Source of the DNA: Chloroflexota bacterium
GTDB lineage: Bacteria > Chloroflexota > UBA6077 > SHYK01
Assembly: GCA_035652535.1 (NCBI GenBank)
Contig: DASRDP010000110.1
Coordinates: 1 to 51,408, forward strand
DNA: 51,408 nt
Direction of reading: 5' to 3'
In this document: in pieces, positions 15,338 to 24,949 of the stretch
Layout: each line of letters opens with the position of its first letter
Numbering within the stretch: the first letter of the stretch is position 1
Notes under the pieces: generated by a model
Seen by the model: only the letters and a program-made list of their open reading frames with translations
Database searches by the model: none
What the model was told of the DNA's origin: nothing
Translations under genes and position numbers: made by a program

Positions 15338-16102
15338 TTATCGCGGGCGACGAGCAACGACGTTGACGCGAGGGCTATCCCACCCCACCGCCGTTCCGGC
15401 CAGGCTGCCATAGAGGGCCAGGACTTCGAATCCTGCGCGCGCCAGCAGGCTCTGGATCTCCGGGGCGCCATAGAGCCGCATGGAGTGCTGGTACTCTCTG
15501 CTCCGACCGTCGGGCCCAACCACGATGTCCCGACCCTGAAGCCGTCCGCTGAGCGCGTCCCATCGGCGCTCGTGCAGCACGACGGTTCCATCCTCCTGGC
15601 GATCCCAGTCCTTACCGACGAACCGCGACAGGATTCCGTCGCGGTTGGCGACGTCCAGCAAGAACTTGCCACCCGGTTTGAGGGCTCCCGCCGTCTCCCG
15701 AAGGAGAGCGAGATCCTCGTCTTCGGTCGCAAACTGGCCGAACGAACCGCCGAGGCACACCGCCGCATCGAAGGCCTGGGCAAATGGCAGCAACCGCATA
15801 TCCGCCCGCACGAAGGCTGCTGAAGCGCCGGTGTCGGCCGCCCGCTGGACCGCGAGGCCAAGGAAATATGCATTCAAGTCAAGCCCCACGACGTGGACTC
15901 CCCGAGCCGCCAAACTGGTGGCGTGGCGCCCATAGCCGCACGCGACGTCCAGAACCCGCTCGCCTCCCATGAGACCGAGGAGGCGATACGCTCGATCGGC
16001 CTCGCCGGCGCCTCTGCCTGCCTCGTCTGCAACGATGGCGAGGTAGTCGGGGCCGTAGATCCCGCCCTCCTCATACCAGTTAACCGCGGCCTCGTCTCTC
16101 AC
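15338..16102 (-). CDS. Class I SAM-dependent methyltransferase
   Basis: A 254-residue Rossmann-fold methyltransferase. Motif I is VLDVACGYGRHA near residues 50-61, motif II is VGLDLN, and ADMRLLPFAQAFDAAVCLGGSFG marks motifs III-IV. LKPGGKFLLDVAN is motif V. The C-terminal part (YQHSMRLYGAPEIQSLLARAGF) is common in small-molecule methyltransferases of this class. The GTG start overlaps the rsmI stop as GTGA, so it is translationally coupled to rsmI. The substrate is unknown. Confidence 0.88.
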   Translation of the reverse strand: MRDEAAVNWYEEGGIYGPDYLAIVADEAGRGAGEADRAYRLLGLMGGERVLDVACGYGRHATSLAARGVHVVGLDLNAYFLGLAVQRAADTGASAAFVRADMRLLPFAQAFDAAVCLGGSFGQFATEDEDLALLRETAGALKPGGKFLLDVANRDGILSRFVGKDWDRQEDGTVVLHERRWDALSGRLQGRDIVVGPDGRSREYQHSMRLYGAPEIQSLLARAGFEVLALYGSLAGTAVGWDSPRVNVVARRPR

Positions 16103-16806
16103 CCTGGCTCCTCACCGTTGCGCGCAGTGCGTGCTCCCGAGCCCGCGATGACCACGGTGAATTCCCCCTTCGGAGCATGAGCCTCGAAATGGGCAAGCGC
16201 TTCGGCAAGCGGCGCCCGGATCACCTGCTCAAAGCGCTTGGTCAGCTCGCGGCACACGGCCGCCCGCCGTTCTTCCCCGAATGCGAGCACGGCATCCCGC
16301 AGCGTGGCGACCAGGCGGTGGGGAGACTCGTAAAAGATCACGGTCTCCTTGTCGCACGCCAGCTCTTCGAGCTTGCGGCGCCGCTCGCCCAGCCGGCGCG
16401 GGAGGAACCCAACGAAGCGAAAGGCATGCGATGGGAGGTCGGAAAGCACGAGCGCCACGAGGGCGGCGGAGGGGCCCGGCACGCACGTAACCTCGCACCC
16501 AGCCGCGAGCGCCTCGTGGATGAGTCGATACCCCGGGTCCGAGACTCCGGGCATCCCGGCCTCGGAGATCACCGCCACATCCTCACCATTGACGATGCGC
16601 TCGATGATGCGCTCGATCTTTCCCGCGCCGGTGTAGTCGTGAAAGCTGGTCGCGGGCGTGCTGATCTCATAGTGGCGAAGCAGCACCCGGGCGGTGCGCG
16701 TGTCTTCCGCGGCGATGAGGGAGACGTCGCGCAGCACACGAAGCCCCCGCAATGTCATGTCTTCGAGGTTTCCAATCGGGGTTGCCACCACGTAGAGGAC
16801 CCCCAA
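16099..16806 (-). CDS. rsmI: 16S rRNA (cytidine-1402-2'-O)-methyltransferase
   Basis: A 235-residue member of the tetrapyrrole methylase fold that methylates the ribose of C1402 in 16S rRNA. The opening GVLYVVATPIGNLEDMTLR, then AEDTRTARVLLRHY and SEAGMPGVSDPG, identify RsmI; the last is usually SDAGTPGISDPG, so two positions vary. YESPHRL and KGEFTVVI follow. Its length is short compared with many RsmI proteins (about 280), missing the C-terminal extension. The start is TTG 16806 with GAGG 7 nt upstream. It is divergent from guaA. Confidence 0.93.
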   Translation of the reverse strand: MGVLYVVATPIGNLEDMTLRGLRVLRDVSLIAAEDTRTARVLLRHYEISTPATSFHDYTGAGKIERIIERIVNGEDVAVISEAGMPGVSDPGYRLIHEALAAGCEVTCVPGPSAALVALVLSDLPSHAFRFVGFLPRRLGERRRKLEELACDKETVIFYESPHRLVATLRDAVLAFGEERRAAVCRELTKRFEQVIRAPLAEALAHFEAHAPKGEFTVVIAGSGARTARNGEEPG

Positions 16807-16840
16807 CGCGTTCCTCGCCCTCCGTCGCCATCGCCAGCCA

Positions 16841-16847
16841 TATAATA
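16841..16847 (+). promoter_or_regulatory. Overlapping divergent -10 boxes of guaA (+) and rsmI (-)
   Basis: The near-palindrome CATATAATATG holds TATAAT on the plus strand (16841-16846) for guaA and TATTAT on the minus strand (16847-16842) for rsmI. The two polymerases could not occupy the site together, which would couple the two transcripts. Confidence 0.45.
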
Positions 16848-16892
16848 TGCACGGAACAGGCTCCGGCTGCGATCACGTGATGGAGGACGAAC

Positions 16893-18473
16893 CTGGCGCC
16901 GCAGACCTCGGTTGATTCGGTCACGTCAGGAATTCGACCTCACGAACACATCGCGGTCCTGGACTTCGGGTCCCAGTACACCCAGCTCATCGCTCGCCGG
17001 ATCCGCGAAGCGCACGTTTACTGCGAGATCCTCCCCCACGATGTGGCGCGGGATGGGCTCTTCACCGACGGACTCAAGGGCATCGTGCTGTCCGGCGGTC
17101 CAGCCAGCGTCTACGACGAAGGGGCGCCACAGGGGCCCGCCTGGCTCGTCGACGCGCCGGTTCCAATTCTCGCAATCTGCTACGGCATGCAGCTCCTCGC
17201 TCATAACCTCGGAGGCCGCGTGCAACCGGCGAACCGACGGGAATACGGCCACACGCGCATCGAGACCAGCGCGCCGCGCCACGTGCTCTTCCTCGATGTG
17301 CCGGACTCATTCAGCGCCTGGATGAGCCATGGCGATCAGGTCGAGGATCCGCCGCCCGGCTACACGACGATCGCCACCAGCGGGAATTGCGCGTGCGCGG
17401 CTATCGCCGATTCGCGCGGCAACGTGGGGCTGCAGTTCCACCCGGAGGTGGCGCACACGGCGCACGGCGCGCAGATCTTGGCGAACTTCCTCTATCGGAT
17501 TTGCGGCTGCACCGGCTCGTGGACACCCGAGCGATACGTCGACCAGCGGATCGCCGCGGCTGCAGAGCGGATCGGCAGCGAGTCCGCCATCTGCGCCCTG
17601 TCGGGCGGCGTCGACTCAGCGGTTGCCGCTGCCCTCGTCGATCGGGCGATCGGCGATCGATTGACCTGCGTATTCGTCGACACGGGCCTGCTCCGACTCG
17701 GCGAGGCCGACGAAGTTATGCGCGCGTTCCAGGCCCTCGACCTCAACGTGCGCGCCGTCGACGCGTCGCGGGAATTCGCCATGCAGCTCGCCGGGATCGA
17801 GGACCCGGAGGAGAAGCGACGGCGGATTGGCGCGCAGTTCATCGAGACGTTCGCACGAGAATCGGAACGCATTGGGAGCCCGAAGTTCCTCGTCCAGGGG
17901 ACCCTCTATCCGGACGTGATCGAGAGCGCCACGCGGGACAACCCGTTCGCGGCGAAGATCAAGACGCACCATAACGTGGGCGGACTTCCGGAACAGATCC
18001 CCTTCACCCTGGTCGAGCCGTTGCGCGATCTGTTCAAGGATGAAGTTCGCGACGTTGGACGCGCAATGGGCCTGCCGAACGAGATTCTTCTTCGCCAGCC
18101 GTTCCCGGGGCCTGGCTTGGCCGTGCGCATCATCGGCGAGATTACTCACGAGCGCCTCGACACACTGCGACGGGCCGACGCGATCGTGATCCAGGAGCTG
18201 CGCGCGGCCGGCCTCTACGACGATGTTTGGCAGGCGTTCGCCGTGCTGACGCCGGTCCGCACCGTCGGCGTCATGGGAGACGGCCGCACCTATGCGAACC
18301 TCCTCGCAATTCGGGCCGTCACGAGCGAAGACGCGATGACGGCAGACTGGGCACGACTGCCGTACGACCTGCTGGCACGCATGTCGTCCCGCATCGTGAA
18401 CGAAGTGCCCGGAGTCAATCGCGTCGTGTACGACATTTCGTCGAAGCCGCCCTCGACCATCGAGTGGGAGTAG
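16893..18473 (+). CDS. guaA: GMP synthase (glutamine-hydrolysing)
   Basis: A 526-residue GMP synthetase: XMP plus ATP plus glutamine to GMP. The N-terminal class I amidotransferase opens with [18 protein letters not shown], has the nucleophile Cys96 (AICYGMQLL) and the HPEV His/Glu pair. The ATP-pyrophosphatase loop is [13 protein letters not shown]. The C-terminal dimerisation domain ends in the standard PPSTIEWE. The start is unusual: between the in-frame TGA at 16878 and the domain there is no ATG, GTG or TTG. A CTG at 16893, 6 nt behind a perfect GGAGG (16882-16886), gives a full-length protein. The first conventional start (GTG 17043) would delete the amidotransferase N-terminus. It heads the purine operon. 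Confidence 0.95.
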   Translation: MAPQTSVDSVTSGIRPHEHIAVLDFGSQYTQLIARRIREAHVYCEILPHDVARDGLFTDGLKGIVLSGGPASVYDEGAPQGPAWLVDAPVPILAICYGMQLLAHNLGGRVQPANRREYGHTRIETSAPRHVLFLDVPDSFSAWMSHGDQVEDPPPGYTTIATSGNCACAAIADSRGNVGLQFHPEVAHTAHGAQILANFLYRICGCTGSWTPERYVDQRIAAAAERIGSESAICALSGGVDSAVAAALVDRAIGDRLTCVFVDTGLLRLGEADEVMRAFQALDLNVRAVDASREFAMQLAGIEDPEEKRRRIGAQFIETFARESERIGSPKFLVQGTLYPDVIESATRDNPFAAKIKTHHNVGGLPEQIPFTLVEPLRDLFKDEVRDVGRAMGLPNEILLRQPFPGPGLAVRIIGEITHERLDTLRRADAIVIQELRAAGLYDDVWQAFAVLTPVRTVGVMGDGRTYANLLAIRAVTSEDAMTADWARLPYDLLARMSSRIVNEVPGVNRVVYDISSKPPSTIEWE

Positions 18474-18476
18474 GTC

Positions 18477-20420
18477 GTGCGAGTGCTCGTGGTTGGGGGA
18501 GGAGCCCGCGAGCATGCGCTGGTCTGGAAGCTTCGCTTCTGTCCGCAGGTGACCGCCGTCTACGCGGCCCCCGGCAACGCCGGCATCTCTTTTCTCGCGC
18601 ACACCGAGCCCGTGCGCGCGGACGACATCGGCGGACTTCTCAACATGGCGCGGGAGTACCAGATCGATCTCACCATCGTGGGCCCTGAAGCCCCCCTTGC
18701 CGCGGGCATCGTCGACGTATTCCAGCAAGCGCACCAGCGGATCTTTGGACCGAATCGCGCGGCCGCGCAGATCGAGGCGAGCAAAATCTGGGCGAAGCAG
18801 CTCATGGACCGAAACCACATCCCGACGGCGCGATGGAGCCTCGCCGGCGATCCCGATGAGGCGAGGAGCTACGTCCGAGAGTTCGGCATCCCGGTCGTCT
18901 TGAAAGCGGATGGCCTTGCCGGCGGCAAGGGGGCCGTCGTATGTCACACACCCGATGAGGCAGAGGCCACGATCCGCGATTTCATGGTCAATGCCACCCT
19001 GGGCGAGGCCGGAAAGCGCCTGGTCGTGGAAGAGTTTCTCGAGGGAGTGGAGCTGTCGGTATTCGGGCTCGCTGACGGTCGAACCGTGGTGCCGCTCATC
19101 GGGGCTCGCGACTACAAGCGCCTGGAGGATGGCGATCGAGGGCCGAACACCGGTGGAATGGGCGGCTATGCGCCGCCGAGCTACGCCACTGCTGACGTGC
19201 TGCGGTCCGTGAACGATACGATCCTCGCTCCCACGGTCCAGGCGATGGCGGCGGAAGGCACTCCGTACGTCGGTGTGCTGTACGCGGGACTCATGATGAC
19301 GACCGACGGGCCCAAAGTGCTCGAGTTCAACGGCCGGTGGGGCGATCCGGAGGCGCAGCTCGTCCTTCCCCTTCTGAAATCCGACCTGGCCGAGCTGATG
19401 GACGCGTGCATCGACGGCCAGCTTGGCGGGGCGGCCGTTGACTGGGTCGAGGGCGCGACGTGCGGCGTCGTGTTGGCGTCACCCGGCTACCCGCACGCGC
19501 CTCAGACCGGCAGCAAGATTGAGGGCCTCGACGACATTGACGAGGGCGTGTTCGCGTTTCACGGCGCAACCCGTGTGCTGAAGACGCCCGAGCCCAACCG
19601 GGGTTGGCTGCGGCGCGGTGTGCGCCGTACGACGGACGCGGATATCGGATTCTTCACTGACGGGGGGCGCGTCCTCACCGTGGTCGCGCGCGGCGCGTCG
19701 GTCGCCGAGGCGCGCACGCGGGCGTACGCGAACGTGGACCGGATCCATTTCGATGGCATGCAGTATCGGCGCGACATCGCGGCGCAGGAGCCGGAACCGC
19801 GCGACGCGCCGCGCCCGCTGACGCGCGAAGCGGACGCCATGGCTGCTCAATCTGCGGCGCCGACGCGCATCGACCCCGTGACGGCGCCCCGCGAGACTTC
19901 GACGACGGCCGAGCCACGAGAACACAAATCAGCCATGTTGGAGCGCGATGTTATGCCCCTCGTTTCTGTGCTCATGGGAAGCGAGTCCGACAGGCCGATC
20001 ATGGAAGAGACGGCGAAGGTCCTGGACGCACTGGGTATACCGCACGAAGTTCACGTGATGTCAGCCCACCGGACGCCCGAGCGAGTCCGCGAGTTTGCCC
20101 GGACCGCGCGGGAGCGGGGGATCGAGGTGATCATCGCGGGAGCCGGCGGCGCGGCGCACCTTCCCGGAGTCCTCGCGGCGCAGACGACGTTGCCCGTGAT
20201 CGGCGTGCCGATTCCCGGCAGCAGCCTCGGTGGACTCGATTCGCTCTTGTCCATCGTGCAGATGCCCGGCGGGGTGCCCGTGGCCACCGTCGCCACCGGG
20301 AACGCCGGGGCGCGCAACGCGGGCTACCTTGCCGCGTCAATCCTGAGTCTCGCCCACGATGAGATCGGCGCGCGATACCGAACGTTTCGTCGTGACCAGA
20401 GTGGAGGCGACCTGGCGTGA
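18477..20420 (+). CDS. purD: PurD-PurE fusion: phosphoribosylamine-glycine ligase / N5-CAIR mutase
   Basis: A 647-residue fusion. Residues 1-435 are PurD (GAR synthetase) with GNAGI, the ATP-grasp [13 protein letters not shown] (143-155), [10 protein letters not shown] and [12 protein letters not shown]. Residues about 436-490 are a Pro/Ala/Thr-rich linker. Residues 493-647 are Pur[14 protein letters not shown] with the phosphate loop at 500-505, SAHRTPERV (529-537), [24 protein letters not shown] and the closing repeat-like [13 protein letters not shown]. It would carry out step 2 and the carboxyaminoimidazole step of purine synthesis. GTG 18477 begins 3 nt after guaA. An internal ATG (19953) 9 nt behind GGAG could also yield free PurE. 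purK is not in the window. Confidence 0.93.
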   Translation: MRVLVVGGGAREHALVWKLRFCPQVTAVYAAPGNAGISFLAHTEPVRADDIGGLLNMAREYQIDLTIVGPEAPLAAGIVDVFQQAHQRIFGPNRAAAQIEASKIWAKQLMDRNHIPTARWSLAGDPDEARSYVREFGIPVVLKADGLAGGKGAVVCHTPDEAEATIRDFMVNATLGEAGKRLVVEEFLEGVELSVFGLADGRTVVPLIGARDYKRLEDGDRGPNTGGMGGYAPPSYATADVLRSVNDTILAPTVQAMAAEGTPYVGVLYAGLMMTTDGPKVLEFNGRWGDPEAQLVLPLLKSDLAELMDACIDGQLGGAAVDWVEGATCGVVLASPGYPHAPQTGSKIEGLDDIDEGVFAFHGATRVLKTPEPNRGWLRRGVRRTTDADIGFFTDGGRVLTVVARGASVAEARTRAYANVDRIHFDGMQYRRDIAAQEPEPRDAPRPLTREADAMAAQSAAPTRIDPVTAPRETSTTAEPREHKSAMLERDVMPLVSVLMGSESDRPIMEETAKVLDALGIPHEVHVMSAHRTPERVREFARTARERGIEVIIAGAGGAAHLPGVLAAQTTLPVIGVPIPGSSLGGLDSLLSIVQMPGGVPVATVATGNAGARNAGYLAASILSLAHDEIGARYRTFRRDQSGGDLA

Positions 20421-20436
20421 ACAAGGACGATGCCCG

Positions 20437-21729
20437 ATGATCGACCGCTACACCTACCCGGAAATGAAGCGCGTTTGGTCTGAGGAGAACAAGCTCCAGA
20501 AGTGGCTGGACGTCGAGATTCACGTGTGTGAGGCATGGGCCCGAAGGGGCGTCATTCCCGCCGAGGACATGGAGTCCATTAGACGGGCGCAGCTCAACCC
20601 GGAGCGCATGGCCGAGCTCTTCTCCCAGACCCACCACGACATCGTCTCGTTTGTCCGCTCGGTGGCGGAAACCGTCGGTCCCGCCGGCCGTTTCATCCAT
20701 CTGGGTCTCACGTCATCGGACGTGCTCGATACGGCGATGGCGCTCCAGGTTGGGGAGGCCTCCGAGATTTTGGATCGAGACCTGGCGGGCCTGGAGGAAG
20801 CGCTGGTAGACCGCGCGCGGACGCACAAATACGCCATCACCATCGGTCGGACGCACGGCATTCATGCCGAGCCGACGACGTTCGGCCTGAAGCTGGCCGG
20901 CTGGGTGGCCGAGGTGCGACGCGGACGCGAGCGCCTTAACCGTGCGACGTGCGAGATGAAGGTGGGGAAGATCTCCGGCGCGGTGGGCACGCACGCGAAC
21001 GTGCCCCCAGACATCGAAGAGGAAGTGTGCGCCGCGCTCGGGCTCGCGGTCGAGCCGGTATCGACGCAGATCGTGCACCGGGACCGGCATGCCGCCTACA
21101 TCGCGTGCCTCGGTGTCATCGCGTCGTCCCTCGAGAAGTTCGCGACGGAGTTGCGGGCACTGCAGCGGACCGACATCGCCGAGGCGTTCGAGCCCTTCAG
21201 CGAGGGGCAGCAGGGCTCGTCGGCGATGCCCCACAAGCGGAACCCCGAGCTGGCGGAGCGCGTTTGCGGCCTCGCGCGCTTCATCCGCGGCGCGGCCGTC
21301 CCCGCCATGGAAAATGTTGCGCTGTGGCACGAGCGCGACATCAGCCACTCGTCGGTCGAGCGCCTCATCTTTCCCGATTCCTGTCTGGCCCTGGACTACA
21401 TCCTGCGAATCTTCGCTCACATCGTGCGCGGTATGGACGTCGATGAAGCCCGAATGCGGCAAAATCTGGACCGGACTCGGGGCCTCGTGTATTCGGGGCG
21501 CGTGCTCCTGGCGCTCATCGACAAGGGGATGGCGCGCAACGACGCGTACGAGCTAGTGCAGCGGTATGCGAAACGCGTTTGGGCTGGCGACGCAGGCCTT
21601 CAGGAGCTGCTGGCGTCAGACCCAACGGTGACGCAGCTCCTCCCCATCGACGAGCTGGGCGCGCTCTTCGACGCCGGCTACCACCTGCGGCACGTCGACA
21701 CGGCATACGAGCGATTGGGGATTAGCTGA
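20437..21729 (+). CDS. purB: Adenylosuccinate lyase
   Basis: A 430-residue fumarase/aspartase-superfamily lyase that removes fumarate from SAICAR and adenylosuccinate. Visible motifs are HLGLTSSDVLDTA (residues 88-100), GRTHGIHAEPTTFG with the catalytic His near 140, and the flexible signature loop GSSAMPHKRNP. ATG 20437 lies 8 nt behind AAGGA. An upstream extension in the same frame runs back into purE and is not used. The stop overlaps the purC ATG (TGATG). Confidence 0.95.
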   Translation: MIDRYTYPEMKRVWSEENKLQKWLDVEIHVCEAWARRGVIPAEDMESIRRAQLNPERMAELFSQTHHDIVSFVRSVAETVGPAGRFIHLGLTSSDVLDTAMALQVGEASEILDRDLAGLEEALVDRARTHKYAITIGRTHGIHAEPTTFGLKLAGWVAEVRRGRERLNRATCEMKVGKISGAVGTHANVPPDIEEEVCAALGLAVEPVSTQIVHRDRHAAYIACLGVIASSLEKFATELRALQRTDIAEAFEPFSEGQQGSSAMPHKRNPELAERVCGLARFIRGAAVPAMENVALWHERDISHSSVERLIFPDSCLALDYILRIFAHIVRGMDVDEARMRQNLDRTRGLVYSGRVLLALIDKGMARNDAYELVQRYAKRVWAGDAGLQELLASDPTVTQLLPIDELGALFDAGYHLRHVDTAYERLGIS

Positions 21730-22658
21730 TGGCGCACGCATTCTTGGAAGGAGCCCCCGCGCCGGCGGGCGTCAGCTCCGTCACGATTCCCGGTGTACCC
21801 GTGTTCGCGCACGGGAAGGTGCGCGACATCTTCGACCTGGGGGATCACCTGCTCCTGGTCGCGACCGATCGCCTTTCCGCCTACGACGTCGTCATGAATG
21901 AGCCGATCCCCGGCAAGGGGATCGTGCTCACCGCTCTGTCCGAGTTCTGGTTTCAGCGGACGGCCAGCATCGTTCCCAACCATTACGTCGCAACAGACGT
22001 TCGGGGCCTTTTCGCCGGGCAAGCGGGCGTATCCGAAGAGAGGTTGGCTGGGCTGCAAGGGAGGTCGATGCTCGTCCGAAAGGCAAAGCGAATCGACATC
22101 GAGTGCGTCGTGCGGGGTTACCTGGCCGGGTCAGGGTGGGCAGAGTACCGCCAGAGCGGGACGTGCATTGGTCACCGGCTGCCGAGCGGCCTCAAGGAAT
22201 CGGCTCGGCTACCCGAACCCATCTTCACGCCGGCCACAAAAGCAGAGACCGGGCACGATATGAATATCTCGACGGCGGAGATGGCGAACATCGTTGGGAC
22301 CGAGCTGACGCGGCGGCTGGAGGATGCGAGCACCCGTCTCTACTCCGCGGCAGCCCGGCACTGCGAAGACCGCGGAATCATCCTCGCCGACACGAAATTC
22401 GAATTCGGGCTGCTCGACGACGACGTCATCCTGATCGACGAAGCGTTAACGCCCGACTCCTCCCGATTCTGGCCCGTCGACGGTTATGCCGCGGGCAGCT
22501 CACCGCCCAGCTTTGACAAGCAGTACGTGCGCGATTACCTGGACTCGACCGGGTGGAACCACGAACCACCGCCTCCTCCCCTGCCGGGGGAGGTCATTGC
22601 CCGGACCTCGGAAAAATACCGCGAGGCCTACGTGCGCATCGCCGGAAACGCCCGCTGA
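21729..22658 (+). CDS. purC: Phosphoribosylaminoimidazole-succinocarboxamide synthase
   Basis: A 309-residue SAICAR synthetase joining CAIR and aspartate with ATP. It is the longer form of the family (like the yeast enzyme) rather than the 240-residue type. Motifs: GKVRDIFDLGDHLLLVATDRLSAYD near residues 29-51, IECVVRGYLAGSGW near 124-137, and LIDEALTPDSSRFW near 236-249. It is coupled to purB upstream (shared A) and to purS downstream (TGATG). Confidence 0.95.
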   Translation: MAHAFLEGAPAPAGVSSVTIPGVPVFAHGKVRDIFDLGDHLLLVATDRLSAYDVVMNEPIPGKGIVLTALSEFWFQRTASIVPNHYVATDVRGLFAGQAGVSEERLAGLQGRSMLVRKAKRIDIECVVRGYLAGSGWAEYRQSGTCIGHRLPSGLKESARLPEPIFTPATKAETGHDMNISTAEMANIVGTELTRRLEDASTRLYSAAARHCEDRGIILADTKFEFGLLDDDVILIDEALTPDSSRFWPVDGYAAGSSPPSFDKQYVRDYLDSTGWNHEPPPPPLPGEVIARTSEKYREAYVRIAGNAR

Positions 22659-22951
22659 TGGAAGATCGGGGGGCACAACGAAGCTGGTTGGCACGCGTGC
22701 GCGTGCTGCTCAAGCCGTCGATCAATGACCCGCAGGGCCAGGCCATCCAAAACGGCTTGCGGGCATTAGGCTTCGCCGACGTGGTGCAGGTTCGAGCGGG
22801 GAAGTATTTCGAGATCGTGATCGGGGCCGCCCATGCCCGCGACGCTGAGCGGCAGGCGGACGAGATGTGCCGGAAGCTCCTCGCGAACCCCGTGATCGAA
22901 GACTACCGCCTCGAGGTCGAGCACCACCGAACCGTCGGCGACGAAGTGTAG
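22658..22951 (+). CDS. purS: Phosphoribosylformylglycinamidine synthase subunit PurS
   Basis: A 97-residue PurS, the small bridging subunit between PurQ and PurL in the FGAM synthase complex. ARVRVLLKPSINDPQGQAIQ is the family start and GKYFEIVIG the central strand. The 10 residues before it (MEDRGAQRSW) are extra. ATG 22658 shares its A with the purC stop. PurQ and PurL normally follow, but here the operon ends and the next sequence is a decayed gene on the other strand, so purQ and purL must be elsewhere if the pathway is complete. Confidence 0.92.
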   Translation: MEDRGAQRSWLARVRVLLKPSINDPQGQAIQNGLRALGFADVVQVRAGKYFEIVIGAAHARDAERQADEMCRKLLANPVIEDYRLEVEHHRTVGDEV

Positions 22952-23429
22952 GCGGGACGCAGGGAGTTTGGGGCACCAACCCAACCGTCCGGCTCCGCCG
23001 ATCCATACCCTTGCGACGGCTGACCTCCAACCACCACTGCCAAGACGCCGACTGGGACGATCACGGCCAAAACTGCTATGGCCAAGAACGCGGTCCACGG
23101 CGCATTGCTCAGTGTTATGGGAAACAGGGCCAACGGGATCATGAACGCGGCAAAGGGCGGCGGATACAGATAACCCGCATTCAGGGCTAGGTTTCCCCCG
23201 AAGTGGCGGCACCGTAAGGGCTTTCACCATACAATACGGCGCGAGCAGCGTCGGAATAGACCATAACGTCGTAGCCGACGACTTCGCCTGGCGATTTTCC
23301 GCTCCGCAATGCCGACACATACAATGGAACGACGACGATAAGCGAGACGACCGCCACACTTGCCCCATAGCGCGCGCAGATCAGCGCCGAGGAGCTGAGA
23401 ACCTTCCAGCCGAGGCCGCATCGGTTCAT
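22952..23429 (-). pseudogene. GT87-like (DUF2029) membrane glycosyltransferase, frameshifted and truncated
   Basis: The frame from ATG 23429 reads a first membrane segment, then VGYDVMVYSDAARAVLYGESPYG, typical of the first loop of GT87/DUF2029 proteins. It hits a stop right after TSGET. Restoring one G in the run of five at 23195-23199 moves into the frame LALNAGYLYPPPFAAFMIPLALFP, the expected next motif (YPP) and second membrane segment. The similarity ends near the purS stop, so about two thirds of the protein is missing. The ATG overlaps the preceding gene's stop (ATGA), showing it was once the last gene of that operon. Confidence 0.7.
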
Positions 23430-24949
23430 GACGGCGAACGTTCGAAAACCGTCGCCGTCTTGTCACGATAGGCCACTCGCCACTCTGGCTCGGCTGCGAG
23501 CGCGTCTCCCAAGCGCGATCCGGACGGGATGAGCGCCCACCCGACGCCGTAGCGACGCAGGACTGCCTCCCAGTCTGGCTTGACCTCGACGACGTCGAGG
23601 TATTCCCGCAGCAATGCCTCCCCATAGAAATCTGTCTGGCCATCTATAAAAACGCGCTGGGACGGCCACAGTCGCTGGAGCACATAGCCTCCCCACACAA
23701 GCTCATTGAACCCATTGCCAGGCGGCGGATGGGCGGCGAGATAATCCACCGCCGCGACCGGCTGCAGTAGCGGGTCAAATCGGACCCCTATCGGCGCCGA
23801 TACGCCGTCATGCCACTGCACCACTCCGATCGTGGACACCAGCAAAGCGACCGCCGTCGACCACCAGCCAGCGCGGAGCATCGTCTCCACCCGTTCGAGC
23901 TGCATCCCGCGCTCGTGCACGGATCGAGCGAACCGTGCAAGGGGCCCGCGCAGCTGAACGTGTGGCAGCGCCGATAGCTGGGACGCGAGAGGCGGAGCCA
24001 GCACGATGAGCGCGAGCGGAATGTTTCGAGCCGAGTACAAAGAGGCGGCGATCAGCACCAGGACGATGGATCCTTCCGGCAGAGACGGGCGACGGCGTGA
24101 CCAGGCCAGCGCGGCGGCAACAATAACGAGAACCACAAGAAACGGCCAGAACATCGCTTCGTGGAAATTGGGCGACATGTACTCGTCCGTTCGATTCACG
24201 ATGAGGCCGGGGTACTGCGACAACACCGCGACGGAAGTGCCCCCGCTCGGATTCAACAAGCTCGCGACCCCCGACACCGCTACGACTGGCAGGAGTTGCC
24301 TGAGACGCTCAAGGGCCTGTCCCGCACGTGGCGTGAGCGCGAGCGCAGCGAGATCGCTTGCAAGGTACACGCCCATGACGACGAAGCCGATTAGGAACCC
24401 TCCATGGACATTCGCCCACGCGAGCATCGCAAGTGGCAGAAGACACAGCACACGTGGCCGGGCGCGGCCATGCCACCACGCCTCCAAAACCGCGCACGTC
24501 GCGGCTAGGCCCAGGAACGTGAAAACGTGAGGGCGAACGAGCCAATGCATCATCGAAAGCCCGGCAGCGGCCAACGTGATTACCAGCGCCAGCGCGACAC
24601 GCACGTTGCGGGCGCGAATGTTTGCGAACACGACGCAAAACGTGCTGGCGATGATCGCACCGTGCACGAGCACCGGTCCGGCCGGGCCCGCGACGCGAAA
24701 GGCGAGAGCAGTCGCGACTTCGCCCAGCCACTGGTACACCACCAGTGGCTGGCCGGCCATCGTATGGGAAAAGACGTCTTGGCGCGGAATGCTCATCGTC
24801 CTCAGGACGTAGTCCCCAACCGCGATGTGGCGGGCTGGGTCCCCATCCGCGCTTAGCATCTTGCTCCCATACGCGATGGCAGCGAGGAATGGGGCGATGA
24901 ACACGAAGTCCATGCATGAGGGAAGGATTGGTGTCTTGCGCGAGGTCAC
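23426..24949 (-). CDS. Polytopic membrane protein, GT-C glycosyltransferase-like
   Basis: About 507 residues with roughly ten membrane segments and a C-terminal soluble domain. The first extracytoplasmic loop DGDPARHIAVGDYVLRTMSIP with FSHTMAGQPLVVYQWLGEV is the pattern of bacterial GT-C-like proteins, in which an acidic residue of this loop is catalytic. The C-terminal FIDGQTDFYGEALLREYLDVV recurs in such proteins. It probably uses a polyprenyl-phosphate sugar, but the product is unknown. GTG 24949 overlaps the tyrS stop (GTGA); ATG 24913 is the alternative and would cut the first membrane segment short. It is followed by a decayed GT87-like gene. Confidence 0.65.
   Translation of the reverse strand: MTSRKTPILPSCMDFVFIAPFLAAIAYGSKMLSADGDPARHIAVGDYVLRTMSIPRQDVFSHTMAGQPLVVYQWLGEVATALAFRVAGPAGPVLVHGAIIASTFCVVFANIRARNVRVALALVITLAAAGLSMMHWLVRPHVFTFLGLAATCAVLEAWWHGRARPRVLCLLPLAMLAWANVHGGFLIGFVVMGVYLASDLAALALTPRAGQALERLRQLLPVVAVSGVASLLNPSGGTSVAVLSQYPGLIVNRTDEYMSPNFHEAMFWPFLVVLVIVAAALAWSRRRPSLPEGSIVLVLIAASLYSARNIPLALIVLAPPLASQLSALPHVQLRGPLARFARSVHERGMQLERVETMLRAGWWSTAVALLVSTIGVVQWHDGVSAPIGVRFDPLLQPVAAVDYLAAHPPPGNGFNELVWGGYVLQRLWPSQRVFIDGQTDFYGEALLREYLDVVEVKPDWEAVLRRYGVGWALIPSGSRLGDALAAEPEWRVAYRDKTATVFERSPS

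Noticed and set aside
15410-15450. GGACTTCGAATCC, resembling a tRNA T-arm
   Set aside because: No acceptor, D or anticodon arm can be built around it and it lies within the methyltransferase coding sequence.
22575-22593. CCTCCCC/GGGGAGG hairpin inside purC
   Set aside because: It codes for the normal proline-rich turn (PPPPPLPGEV) near the PurC C-terminus and is best explained by codon use.
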